Assembly: GCF_042139015.1 (NCBI RefSeq)
Contig: NZ_JBHIKY010000023.1
Span: forward strand, 1-60,174
From: JBHIKY01 sp042139015
GTDB taxonomy: Bacteria > Bacillota > Bacilli > Bacillales > Marinococcaceae
Length of the DNA stretch: 60,174 nucleotides
Reading direction: 5' to 3'
Positions 8,170-17,133 of the stretch are shown one piece after another. Numbering within the stretch: position 1 is the stretch's first letter; every line of letters begins with the position of its first letter. Made by a program: the position numbers and the translations under genes. The notes under the pieces were generated by a model. That model saw only the letters and a program-made list of their open reading frames with translations. It was not told where the DNA came from and did not search any database.

Positions 8170-8997
8170 TTAAGCGGGCTGGCAGCCAGGGCAGTAGTGG
8201 GTGCCGCGTCCGGCAACGACTGTTTTTTCAATGGGAATGCCGCACGTGTGGCACGGCTCATCCTTGCGTCCATAAACATTCAGCTCAAGCTGAAACATCC
8301 CCATCTCTCCGGCGCCGTTCACATAGGAGCGGACAGTACTTCCACCTTTTTTAACTGCTTCGTCGATTGTGCAATTAATCTCGTTCCAAAGCTTTTCTGT
8401 CTGCCTGTGGTTCAGGGCCGCAGCCTTTGCACCCGGGCGGATGCCGGCACGAAACAGTGCTTCGTCGACATAAATATTGCCCAGCCCTGCCACTACACGC
8501 TGATCGAGCAGTACAGTCTTTACATCACGGGCCGTCTTCGTAAAACAGGCGGATAGATATTCGGCGGTAAAAGCTTCATCATTAATAGGTTCCGGGCCCA
8601 GCTGGCGAAGCGGCATTTCCGATTGCTCTGTTCCTTTTTCAAACAAATGCATCGTCCCGAATTTGCGCACATCCCGGTAGCGGAGTTCACTGCCGTCAGC
8701 AAAGAAAAAGCGTACATGCGTATGCTTATCAGGCTCTTCTCCACTCCCCATCTCATACTTACCTTCCATTCGCAAATGAGAAACCATCACATAGTCCTGA
8801 AGATTTATTTTTAAAAATTTGCCCTGTCTTCCGATACTTTCAATCCTCTGGCCTTCAAGCATCGCGGCAAAGGCAAGCGCATCATCCGGTCTTTTTATAA
8901 TGCGGGGCCAGCTGATCTCAGCGGTTTGAATTGTTTTTCCTGCCACCAATTTTTCCAGGGTGCGTCTTACCGTTTCAACTTCCGGCAGCTCCGGCAT
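8170..8997 (-). CDS. mutM: Formamidopyrimidine-DNA glycosylase (Fpg/MutM)
   Basis: Removes 8-oxoguanine and nicks the AP site. The N-terminal MPELPEVE supplies the catalytic Pro2 and Glu3. The C-terminal zinc finger has C249, C252, C269 and C272 (CHTC...CPGC). At 275 aa it is full length. The start has a GAGAGAG SD. It lies 12 bases downstream of polA, the standard Bacillus repair pair. Confidence 0.97.
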   Translation of the reverse strand: MPELPEVETVRRTLEKLVAGKTIQTAEISWPRIIKRPDDALAFAAMLEGQRIESIGRQGKFLKINLQDYVMVSHLRMEGKYEMGSGEEPDKHTHVRFFFADGSELRYRDVRKFGTMHLFEKGTEQSEMPLRQLGPEPINDEAFTAEYLSACFTKTARDVKTVLLDQRVVAGLGNIYVDEALFRAGIRPGAKAAALNHRQTEKLWNEINCTIDEAVKKGGSTVRSYVNGAGEMGMFQLELNVYGRKDEPCHTCGIPIEKTVVAGRGTHYCPGCQPA

Positions 8998-9009
8998 ACT
9001 TCTCTCTCC

Positions 9010-11634
9010 TTATTTGGCGTCGTACCACGTGTCTCCATAAGAAACATCGGCTTTCAGCGGAACGTGAAGCTTCATTGTTTCCTCCATCACCTTTGGTACG
9101 AGTTTTGTCATTTTATGCAGTTCATTTTCAGGCACTTCAAAAATTAATTCATCGTGCACCTGCAGGAGCAGTCGGCTTTCGAGACCTTCGTCCTCCAGAG
9201 CCTTGCTGACATCCACCATTGCCTGCTTAATAATGTCAGCCGCCGTACCCTGAATCGGCGTATTCATCGCGGTCCGCTCTGCAAAACTGCGCAGGTTAAA
9301 GTTTCTGCTCGTAATATCCGGCAGATACCGGCGCCGCTGCAGAAGCGTAGAGACGTAACCTTTTTCACGGGCTTCATCTTTTACATCATCCATATATTCT
9401 TTAACCTTTGGATAGCTTGCCAGATACCGATCAATAAACTCCTGTGCTTCCTTTCTCGTAATACCGAGGCTCTGAGAAAGCCCATAATCGGAAATTCCAT
9501 AAACAATGCCGAAGTTTACAGCTTTGGCACTTCTTCTCATATTCGAAGTGACGTCCTCTTCTTTGACATGAAATACATCCATCGCTGTTTTCGTATGAAC
9601 ATCCATATCCTTCTGAAATGCCTCAATAAGTCCCTCATCCCCTGCAATATGTGCCAGCACACGTAGCTCAATCTGGGAATAATCCGCAGCAAGAATCGAC
9701 CAGCCTTTTTCTGATGGAATAAAGGCTTTGCGGATGCGGCGGCCTTCCTCAAGCCTAATCGGGATGTTCTGCAGGTTGGGCTCGGTCGAACTCAGCCTTC
9801 CCGTTTGAGTGAGGGCCTGATTAAAGATCGTGTGTATCTTATTTGTTTCTGGATGAATCACCTTTAAGAGTCCTTCAATATATGTTGAATTCAGCTTGGA
9901 CACCTGGCGGTATAACAGCAGCTTCGGGATGATGTCATGCTGGCCCTCCAGCTTTTCCAGAACATCCGCAGCTGTGGAATATCCGGTTTTCGTTTTCTTA
10001 ATTACTGGCAGGTTAAGCTTTTCAAATAAGATGGGACCCAGCTGTTTTGGGGAGTTAATATTAAACTCCGTTCCAGCAAGCTCATGAATTTCTGATTCAA
10101 GCTGAGCAAGCTTTTCATTGAGCTCGACTCCCATATTTTCCAGCTGGTCGTGATCCACATGCACACCGGTCGTTTCCATTTTACCGAGAATCAGAGAAAG
10201 CGGCATTTCGAGCTGGGAAAATAGTTCAAACTGCGCGTTATCTTTTAACTCTTTTTCCAGCTGATTCTCCAGTGCAAAAATGGCTTCGCCTTTTCGCACG
10301 AGGTGTTCAGCAAGGGCATGCTCCTCCGGTCTTGCGCGCTTTGCACCTTTGCCGTAAACTGCTTCATCGGTATCCACGACACGAAGACCCTTTCGCACAG
10401 CGATATCAGACACGCTGTGAGAAGATACGGATGGATCGATCAAATACGAGGCAATCTGCATGTCATGAACGACACCCGCAAGCGGAATTTCCTTCCAGCC
10501 CAATGCTACTACCGCACGTTTCGTATCAAACATATATTTTTCCATCGTTTCATCAGCTGCCCATTCTTTAAAGGCATCAGAGGAAAGAGCGGCCGCCTGT
10601 GGCACGAAAAAGCGACCGTTTTTGTTTACTAACGCAACCCCCCAGATGTCAGCCCGATGATAATTTTCACTCGGAACCTCCACGATGAGAGCCGATGGAC
10701 TCGCCAGCATTTCTTCAGTGATTTCACTCACCGTTTCAAAATGTATTTCTTTAAAGTCCTGCTGCTCTTCTTCTTCGTCATCAAATTTACTCAGAAGGGA
10801 ATTAAATTCGAGCGATTTGAAAAGGTCCGTTACTTTTTTCGTATCATATTCAGCTCGTTTCAGCTTATCAAGTTCTACGTCAATCGGCGTTTCACGGTAA
10901 ATAACAGCCAGCTGTTTGCTCATTCTCGCCTGATTCTGATTTTCCTGCAGGCGTTCCTTCATTTTTTTCGCGGATATGGCATCGATCGAATCAAGGACGT
11001 TTTCAAGAGAGCCATACTCATGAAGAAGCTTTAACGCTGTTTTTTCTCCTATTCCCGGGACACCTGGAATGTTGTCCGAACTGTCCCCCATTAATCCTTT
11101 CATATCAATGATTTTCTCAGGGGTGAGACCATACTTTTCATCGATCGCCTGTACATCAAATGTTTCTACATTCGTGATTCCCTTTTTGGTCATCGCAACG
11201 GTGGTTTTATCGGAAACGAGCTGAAGGAGATCCTTATCCCCAGAATATATCTTAACGTTCCAATCCTTATGCTCCGCCTGGCGGGAAAGTGTACCAATGA
11301 TATCATCTGCTTCATAATTCGCGAGCTCCACGTGCGGAATGGAAAAGGCATCCAGTACTTCCCGGATGAGGGGAAGCTGTTCGGAAAGCTCGGAAGGCGT
11401 CTTCTGCCGCCCGGATTTATATTCGCCGTATGTATCATGACGGAAGGTCGTTTTCCCGGCATCAAAAGCAACGAGAATATGGCTTGGACTTTCCTCTTCC
11501 AGCACCTTCAGCAGCATTTGTGTGAAACCGTAAACGGCATTTGTATATACTCCCTTCTCATTATTCAGAAGCGGAAGCGCAAAAAACGCACGAAACGCGA
11601 TACTATTTCCATCGATTAAGACTAGTTTGTTCAA
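9010..11634 (-). CDS. polA: DNA polymerase I
   Basis: An 874-aa family-A polymerase: N-terminal 5'-3' exonuclease (about 1-290), a degenerate 3'-5' exonuclease domain (about 300-470) and the polymerase. Motif A reads DYSQIELRVLAHIAGD, motif B RRSAKAVNFGIVYG and motif C QVHDELIFE. The exonuclease DxE position reads IVEVP, so proofreading is lost, as known for Bacillus Pol I. The start is TTG 11634 with an AGAGGGG SD 8 bases upstream. mutM follows. Confidence 0.97.
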   Translation of the reverse strand: MNKLVLIDGNSIAFRAFFALPLLNNEKGVYTNAVYGFTQMLLKVLEEESPSHILVAFDAGKTTFRHDTYGEYKSGRQKTPSELSEQLPLIREVLDAFSIPHVELANYEADDIIGTLSRQAEHKDWNVKIYSGDKDLLQLVSDKTTVAMTKKGITNVETFDVQAIDEKYGLTPEKIIDMKGLMGDSSDNIPGVPGIGEKTALKLLHEYGSLENVLDSIDAISAKKMKERLQENQNQARMSKQLAVIYRETPIDVELDKLKRAEYDTKKVTDLFKSLEFNSLLSKFDDEEEEQQDFKEIHFETVSEITEEMLASPSALIVEVPSENYHRADIWGVALVNKNGRFFVPQAAALSSDAFKEWAADETMEKYMFDTKRAVVALGWKEIPLAGVVHDMQIASYLIDPSVSSHSVSDIAVRKGLRVVDTDEAVYGKGAKRARPEEHALAEHLVRKGEAIFALENQLEKELKDNAQFELFSQLEMPLSLILGKMETTGVHVDHDQLENMGVELNEKLAQLESEIHELAGTEFNINSPKQLGPILFEKLNLPVIKKTKTGYSTAADVLEKLEGQHDIIPKLLLYRQVSKLNSTYIEGLLKVIHPETNKIHTIFNQALTQTGRLSSTEPNLQNIPIRLEEGRRIRKAFIPSEKGWSILAADYSQIELRVLAHIAGDEGLIEAFQKDMDVHTKTAMDVFHVKEEDVTSNMRRSAKAVNFGIVYGISDYGLSQSLGITRKEAQEFIDRYLASYPKVKEYMDDVKDEAREKGYVSTLLQRRRYLPDITSRNFNLRSFAERTAMNTPIQGTAADIIKQAMVDVSKALEDEGLESRLLLQVHDELIFEVPENELHKMTKLVPKVMEETMKLHVPLKADVSYGDTWYDAK

Positions 11635-11682
11635 GGAGATTACCCCTCTCTATATTCAGGTCATTGTTTTGTATGCCTGTCT

Positions 11683-11711
11683 ATTTTATCATACCAGAGA
11701 AGTGTCGTCAG
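11683..11711 (-). promoter_or_regulatory. Putative polA promoter
   Basis: Minus strand: -35 CTGACG (11706-11711), 17-bp spacer, extended -10 TGATAAAAT (11683-11691). The rest of 11712-11860 shows nothing definite. Confidence 0.4.
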
Positions 11712-11867
11712 ATTGCCGATGAGACAGGTCATTCTTTGCCTTGAATTAAATTCAATATGAGAAATACAAAGTCACACTTATGGTTTATTCTTAGATTGAA
11801 GAACGGAAAGCGGCCGCCTCCAGGGATGAAATCAATAAAATCTAACCTTTCTTATCCATATAAAAAA

Positions 11868-11893
11868 GAAGACCGGATGCTCCCCCGGTCTTC
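11868..11893 (-). terminator. Terminator of hflKC
   Basis: GAAGACCGG / CCGGTCTTC stem with an 8-base loop; on the minus strand CTTTTTTATA follows. It is about 33 bases after the hflC stop. Confidence 0.85.
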
Positions 11894-11925
11894 CAGTAAA
11901 TAAACGTGTTCGTAAAAATAATGTC

Positions 11926-12858
11926 TTATTCAACGTATCCCATTAAAATTCTCGCATACGGAGAATCGGACGGAAGTACAATCACTGTTTCATCATTAAT
12001 CGTTTGTTCATAAGACTGGAGGGTGCGGTATAATTCGTAAAATTCTACATCGCTGCTGAAGGCATCGTTATATATCGAAGCCGCTTCCGCCTCACCTTCC
12101 CCGATGATTTCATCAGCATCCGCCTGGGCCGCTGAAATGGTTTCCGTAACTTCTCTGTCTGTATTCGCACGAATTCGATTTGCCTCTGCATCCCCTTCGG
12201 ACAGATATTCCTGAGCTGTTGATTCTCGTTCAGAAATCATGCGCCGGTATACTGATTTTTCATTATCCTCCGGCAGATCGGTTCGCTTAATTCTTACATC
12301 AGTCAGAGAAACACCGTAGTCTCCATCCTCGAGCAGGGTGTTGACATTATCCCTGACCATTTCATTAACGTCTCCCCGGGCAGAATCCCCCTCATTAATG
12401 ATCTCATCAAAGTCCATTCGGCCAAGTTCAGACCGAGTGACAGAATTGATGTAATTTGCCATAATCGATTCTGCGTTTTCAACGGTTCTCGCGTTGGATA
12501 TCATTTTTTGAGGATTTGTTACTCTCCAAATTGCGTAATTGTCCACGAGCACCCGTTTTTTGTCCATCGTATTAATTTCAGCTGAAGAGATATCATAATT
12601 CATCTGATGCTTTGGAAGTGTGCTCGTCTGCTGGATAAACGGGATTTTAAAATTTAATCCGGGCTCATCCTCGATTCGCATCACCTCTCCAAATTGAGTA
12701 ACCACTTTAAATTCACCCTGCTTCACTATAAAAACATTTAAAAGAACAATAAGAAGCGCAAAAATCAGAAGTGCCAGAATAATGGCGGTCCGTATCCATC
12801 CTGACCAGGAGCCGTTTTTCTTCTCATTCATCTCATATACATTGTTATCATCTGCCAT
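11926..12858 (-). CDS. hflC: Protease modulator HflC
   Basis: A 310-aa SPFH/band-7 membrane protein: a short cytoplasmic N-terminus, one TM segment (about 23-45), the band-7 domain, then an Ala/Glu-rich coiled coil with EGEAEA repeats. It pairs with HflK; in E. coli the complex surrounds the FtsH protease. It overlaps hflK by 11 bases and has an AGGAGG SD, so the two are translationally linked. B. subtilis 168 has no hflKC as far as I recall; it occurs in B. halodurans-type species. Position between phoR and polA is an insertion relative to B. subtilis. Confidence 0.9.
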   Translation of the reverse strand: MADDNNVYEMNEKKNGSWSGWIRTAIILALLIFALLIVLLNVFIVKQGEFKVVTQFGEVMRIEDEPGLNFKIPFIQQTSTLPKHQMNYDISSAEINTMDKKRVLVDNYAIWRVTNPQKMISNARTVENAESIMANYINSVTRSELGRMDFDEIINEGDSARGDVNEMVRDNVNTLLEDGDYGVSLTDVRIKRTDLPEDNEKSVYRRMISERESTAQEYLSEGDAEANRIRANTDREVTETISAAQADADEIIGEGEAEAASIYNDAFSSDVEFYELYRTLQSYEQTINDETVIVLPSDSPYARILMGYVE

Positions 12859-13897
12859 CCGAACCGCCTCCTTCCTCTGATTCCGGTTCTTCGTCAGGCT
12901 GCTCAGGCTCTTCCTGTGACTGCTCAGGTTCTTCCTCTAAACCATCTGAATCTGCAGCAGGAGCCTGACCCTGCTGCCGTTCAAGCGGCCGGATCGGGAG
13001 GTAGTTCGTCGTATCCTGTTCACTGTCGATAATGTAGAGTTCAGAAGCCGGCAGCACGTCCTCGAGTGTTTCGAGCACCAGCCGTTCTCTTGTCACCTCA
13101 GGATTATTCACATATTCGTCGTAAAGGGCATTAAAACGGGAGGTATCCCCGCGTGCGTCTTCAATATTCTTCTGACGTTCGCCTTCCGCTCTGGAGATGA
13201 TCGCATCCTCTTCCCCTTCAGCTTCATTCATCTCCTGATTTCTGTACCGATTGGCTTCATTAATTTTCGTAAGACGTTCTTCCCTCGCATCGGTTACCGC
13301 TGTAAAAGCCTGGCGGACATCCTCGGTTGGGAGCTCAACATTCTGCAGCTTAACGTCCATCACAGTTACACCGATTTCATATGTATTAACCAACTGAGTT
13401 AAAGAATCAAGTACTGTACCTTCAATTTCGGCCCGTTGATCGGTGAGTACATCATCGACAACAGAATTTCCTATAACACTGCGAAGTGATGCAGATGTCG
13501 CCTGGTAAAGCATATTCTCTGGATTATCCGTATTATATAAGTACTGCTCCACATCGGTTATTCTCCATTGAACAACGAGATCAACGAACAATATGTTTTC
13601 ATCTCCGGTAATCATCTTCGCTTCATCCCGGTATTCCGTGACCTCTCCATCTTCCTTTTCATACCCAACCCGCAGCGTATTCGTCGAAATTGGCAGCACC
13701 TCTGCTTTTTGAATCGGCCAGGGCATCTTAAATTTTAAGCCCGGCTCGGTTATTGTTTCATCGACGCGGCCGAATGTAACAAGGGCCGCCTGCTCAGATT
13801 CATCCACTGTATACCAGCCGGTGATCAAAAACAGCGCCAGGATTACGATTCCGAGAAGAGAAATAAAACCTAATAGTATTTGTTTGACACTGAGCAC
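12848..13897 (-). CDS. hflK: Protease modulator HflK
   Basis: An SPFH protein with one N-terminal TM (starting about VKQILLGFISLLGIVIL), a band-7 domain, a coiled coil rich in EGE/EGER and a very acidic Gln/Glu/Pro tail. An ATG exists at 13921 without an SD. The purine run AAAGGGGGG inside those codons sits 7 bases before GTG 13897, which I take as the start (349 aa). The acidic tail (about the last 45 residues) is low-complexity. First gene of the hflK-hflC operon. Confidence 0.88.
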   Translation of the reverse strand: MLSVKQILLGFISLLGIVILALFLITGWYTVDESEQAALVTFGRVDETITEPGLKFKMPWPIQKAEVLPISTNTLRVGYEKEDGEVTEYRDEAKMITGDENILFVDLVVQWRITDVEQYLYNTDNPENMLYQATSASLRSVIGNSVVDDVLTDQRAEIEGTVLDSLTQLVNTYEIGVTVMDVKLQNVELPTEDVRQAFTAVTDAREERLTKINEANRYRNQEMNEAEGEEDAIISRAEGERQKNIEDARGDTSRFNALYDEYVNNPEVTRERLVLETLEDVLPASELYIIDSEQDTTNYLPIRPLERQQGQAPAADSDGLEEEPEQSQEEPEQPDEEPESEEGGGSDGR

Positions 13898-14005
13898 AAA
13901 TGATCCCCCCCTTTTTTTCATTGATAATTATTGTTACGAATCAGCGCTCCTAACGGTTTCATAACAGTTTTGAATATGTAAATATACACGAAGCTAACAG
14001 TTTCA

Positions 14006-14033
14006 ATTATAGTATATTTGTCGTTACTTTCCA
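14006..14033 (-). promoter_or_regulatory. Putative hflK promoter
   Basis: Minus strand: -10 TATAAT (14006-14011), 16-bp spacer, -35 TGGAAA (14028-14033). Bases 14034-14180, between it and the phoR terminator, hold nothing else I recognise. Confidence 0.45.
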
Positions 14034-14180
14034 GTAAATTTTTCAATTTATTTTCAAAAATTAGCAGATCATATTAGCTCTTCAAGGAGACAGCGCTTTT
14101 GTTCAGTAGAAACTGCTTTGCTTCGGTGGATATCTTTCATCCGTCCTCACAGACAGCACTATCTCTAATAATAATAGAAA

Positions 14181-14209
14181 AGACGAAAGCCAAGGGGGGG
14201 CTTTCGTCT
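14181..14209 (-). terminator. Terminator of phoP-phoR
   Basis: A perfect 11-bp stem AGACGAAAGCC / GGCTTTCGTCT with a G-rich 7-base loop; the minus-strand tail is TTTCTATT. It is about 150 bases past the phoR stop, leaving a 14210-14357 stretch with no other feature seen. Confidence 0.8.
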
Positions 14210-14357
14210 AAAAAAGGGGATGCCATTTACCTGCATGACCGATTGAAGGGATGAGTCGAAAAACGAGTCATACAGGAAAATGAAACCATTCACTTACTAA
14301 GCATACAGAAAGTTCGTAAAGTTGTAGTTGAGAAGATGTAAAGGTTTTGTAAACTAG

Positions 14358-16118
14358 CTAGTCTTTCTTTTTTTCCGCAGGGAAGAAAATTTTAAATGTA
14401 GTTCCTTTATCCTTTTCGCTCTCAACATCGATATGGCCTTGATGCGCTTCAACCAGGTGCTTTACGATGGCAAGACCGAGCCCTGTACCACCGGAGTTAC
14501 GGCTTCTGGCTTTATCCACGCGGTAGAAGCGCTCGAATATCCGCGGCCATTCGTCTTTGCTGATGCCGATACCAGTATCCGCCACCACCAGCTTGACCAT
14601 ATCCGTTTCTTTTGTAATCGTTACATTGATCCTGCCGCCGGCCGGCGTATACACAATGGCATTGTTGATCAAATTAATCATTATCTGTTTGAATCGGGCC
14701 GTATCACCAGGCATGACCAGTCCCTGCGGATAGTCTGCAAGCAGGGAAATCTCTTTTTCCTCAGCTTTTGGATACAACAGCTCTATAACCTCATAAACAG
14801 CTTTATCTACTTTGACATCCTGCCAGTTTAAGTGAAAATACTCCTGCTCAATTCGGGACAGCTCCAGTAAATCACTGATTAAATCCTGCAGCCGGTCGCT
14901 TTCCTTCCAAATAATATCAAGAAATTGTTTTCTCGCATCCGGGTCTTCCATCGCCCCGTCTAGCAGCGTTTCGGTGAAACCTTTTAACGACGTCACTGGT
15001 GTTTTCAATTCATGGGATACATTGGCTACGAAATCCTTGCGGACCTGCTCTAGTTTTTTTAACTCCGTAATATCATGCAGAACAAGCACGATACCGCGCA
15101 GCTTTTCTTTATCTCCTATGATGGGCGCGCCATATACCTCGTACTGATGAACCTGAAGCTTTGCATTCATCTGCATCTGCCTGCGCACTTTAGCTTCGGT
15201 TAAAAATACCTCCTGAATCAGCTTAACGAGCGTTTTATCCTCAATCACTTCATGATACAGCTCGTTCAGCCACTTGTCTGTATCTGTGTCAAAGATGCTG
15301 TTGCAGTATTGATTGACAAGAGTTATGTCCCCCCGGTCATTAATAAAAATAAGTCCGCTGCCCATATTGTCGATCAATGCCTCGAGCCTTTCCTGCTGAG
15401 TCTTGTAGCGGGAAGTGATTTGATCTAAATTATATGCCAGTACATTGATGGATCTGGTGAGCTGTCCGATTTCATCCTTGGTGCCTGCATAAGTTCTTGC
15501 CTTAAAGTTTCCCCTGGCAAGTTCATTGGCTACATCAGTGACCTGGCCTATCGGCTGTGTGAGCTGGTTGGCAATCCGGTAGCTTAAAAATAAGATTAAT
15601 ATAAAAGCGATAGAAAAGCTGATGCCGACGAATAACCAGATCTGCTTATTGATATTATCTATCCGTTCGACAGGCAGAGCAAGCCGCAGATGCCCTTCTT
15701 CCGCTTCTCCGTATGTAAAAGGGTAGGCAAAATATAACAGCTCTGATTGCACCGTTTCACTAAAACGAATATTTGTGCCTCCGTTGTCTTCTGCTTCCGT
15801 GATTTCAGGACGGTCGCCGTGGTTCTCAAGTTCGTCAGGGCTGAGTTCTGTTTCTGCCTGGACCTCCCCGTTCTGATCAATAATCGTTACACGGACATCA
15901 AGCCGGTCTTTGATTCCTTCTGAAAATGACTGCCATTCCTCAGCGGGGATATCCTCCAGTGCATACGCAGACAGAGCTGCCTCTTTTCCAAGCCTGTCTT
16001 CAAGCTGATCCACATAAAAGCCTTTGACGAGCTGTCCAATTATCAGACCTAAAGAAGCCAGTACAAACAGACTGGCTGCCATCAGACCGAAGATCAGTCT
16101 CGTTCGGAATCTTTTCAT
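14358..16118 (-). CDS. phoR: Phosphate-regulon sensor histidine kinase PhoR/PnpS
   Basis: A 586-aa membrane kinase that phosphorylates PhoP on phosphate limitation. TM1 is about 9-31 and TM2 about 160-180, with an extracytoplasmic sensor loop between. HAMP is about 181-235 and PAS about 245-350. HisKA has phospho-acceptor H369 (VSHELKTPVTS). The ATPase domain shows NLINNAIVYTP, DTGIGIS and GTGLGLAIVKH. ATG overlaps the phoP stop (ATGA). Name follows order and partner; pnpS is the synonym used in other Firmicutes. Confidence 0.93.
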   Translation of the reverse strand: MKRFRTRLIFGLMAASLFVLASLGLIIGQLVKGFYVDQLEDRLGKEAALSAYALEDIPAEEWQSFSEGIKDRLDVRVTIIDQNGEVQAETELSPDELENHGDRPEITEAEDNGGTNIRFSETVQSELLYFAYPFTYGEAEEGHLRLALPVERIDNINKQIWLFVGISFSIAFILILFLSYRIANQLTQPIGQVTDVANELARGNFKARTYAGTKDEIGQLTRSINVLAYNLDQITSRYKTQQERLEALIDNMGSGLIFINDRGDITLVNQYCNSIFDTDTDKWLNELYHEVIEDKTLVKLIQEVFLTEAKVRRQMQMNAKLQVHQYEVYGAPIIGDKEKLRGIVLVLHDITELKKLEQVRKDFVANVSHELKTPVTSLKGFTETLLDGAMEDPDARKQFLDIIWKESDRLQDLISDLLELSRIEQEYFHLNWQDVKVDKAVYEVIELLYPKAEEKEISLLADYPQGLVMPGDTARFKQIMINLINNAIVYTPAGGRINVTITKETDMVKLVVADTGIGISKDEWPRIFERFYRVDKARSRNSGGTGLGLAIVKHLVEAHQGHIDVESEKDKGTTFKIFFPAEKKKD

Positions 16119-16828
16119 AGTCCGGCGGGCTCCTCAAATTTATAGCCGAGCCCGCGTACTGTTTTTATATAAACAGGCTTCTTTGTGTTAGGTTCGATCT
16201 TTTCACGCAGGTGACTGATATGAACGTCAACTATCCTCGTGTCTCCCACGAACTCATAATTCCACACAGCATTTAACAGCTGATCTCTTGTTAGCACCCT
16301 TCCTTTATTATTGGCAAGGTACAACAGCAGTTCAAATTCCTTTGGTGTTAATTCGAGCTGCGATTCGTTCACATACACTTCATAATTGTCCGGATAGATC
16401 GTGAGTCTTGCAATCTTGATCCGGTCGCCTGCTTTCTCTGCTTCTGCAGCTTCCGGAGCATACTCAAGCCTTCTTAAAATTGCACGCACTCTCGCAACAA
16501 GCTCTCTGGGGCTGAACGGTTTCGTCATATAATCATCGGCCCCAAGCTCGAGCCCGAGCACTTTATCAAATTCATCATCTTTGGCTGTCAGCATGAGAAT
16601 GGGAACTTTAATTTTTTCCTGTCTTATTTGTCTGCACACCTCAAGCCCGTCAATTTCAGGGAGCATCAAATCCAGAACCACAAGATCATACGTATTACTT
16701 TTCACCTTCTCCATCGCGGTTCTCCCGTTCATCGCTTTATCAACGGTATAACCGGACTGTTCCAAATTATAAGAAATAAGCGTTACAATTGACTCTTCAT
16801 CGTCTACAACTAGAAGCCTTTGCGACAT
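16115..16828 (-). CDS. phoP: Response regulator PhoP
   Basis: An OmpR-type regulator: receiver domain with acidic pocket (VVDDEES) and the phospho-acceptor Asp in LVVLDLMLPEIDG (D55 counted from the upstream ATG), then a winged-helix DNA-binding domain ending VYIKTVRGLGYKF. ATG 16834 touches the GGAGG SD; ATG 16828 (MSQRLLVV) is 6 bases away and is the better start (237 aa). It is divergent from the secreted protease and next to mdh as in B. subtilis apart from that insertion. Confidence 0.94.
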   Translation of the reverse strand: MSQRLLVVDDEESIVTLISYNLEQSGYTVDKAMNGRTAMEKVKSNTYDLVVLDLMLPEIDGLEVCRQIRQEKIKVPILMLTAKDDEFDKVLGLELGADDYMTKPFSPRELVARVRAILRRLEYAPEAAEAEKAGDRIKIARLTIYPDNYEVYVNESQLELTPKEFELLLYLANNKGRVLTRDQLLNAVWNYEFVGDTRIVDVHISHLREKIEPNTKKPVYIKTVRGLGYKFEEPAGL

Positions 16829-16917
16829 ATTCATCCTCCATCTCGCACCAGCTCCCCAAATACTGGTGACATGCTTTGTTAAATGGTGTGTGTTTCCATC
16901 CCTTTTTATTCTATCTT

Positions 16918-16986
16918 ACTATACAGCAGTTCTAACCTCCAATCCAAACTACCTTTGTTAAAATATTACATTTGTCTTATGTAAAT
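16918..16986 (-). promoter_or_regulatory. phoP promoter with possible PhoP-box repeats
   Basis: Minus strand: -10 TATAGT (16918-16923), 18-bp spacer, weak -35 TTGGAT (16942-16947). Just upstream are TTTACA and TTTTAACA 22 bp apart (two 11-bp PhoP-box periods), and TTACAT-N7-ATGTAA (16966-16984) is an inverted repeat. The remainder of the 300-bp divergent region up to 17133 has only a weak plus-strand TTCAAA-N17-TACTAA for the protease. Confidence 0.4.
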
Positions 16987-17133
16987 CATCAAATTACCAG
17001 AAAATAATTTCGACTCCCTAAATAATAGGTCTATCCTCTCGACAGATACCCTTCAAATGTAACAAGGAAAAATCTACTAATATGCCGTAATTTTACAATA
17101 TGTGTTTAAATCTTTCAGGAAAGAGGTTGAAAA

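Noticed and set aside
11790..11825. GC-rich block resembling common Bacillaceae intergenic repeats (GCGGCCGCCTCCAG)
   Set aside because: Too short, and no second copy found in the window.
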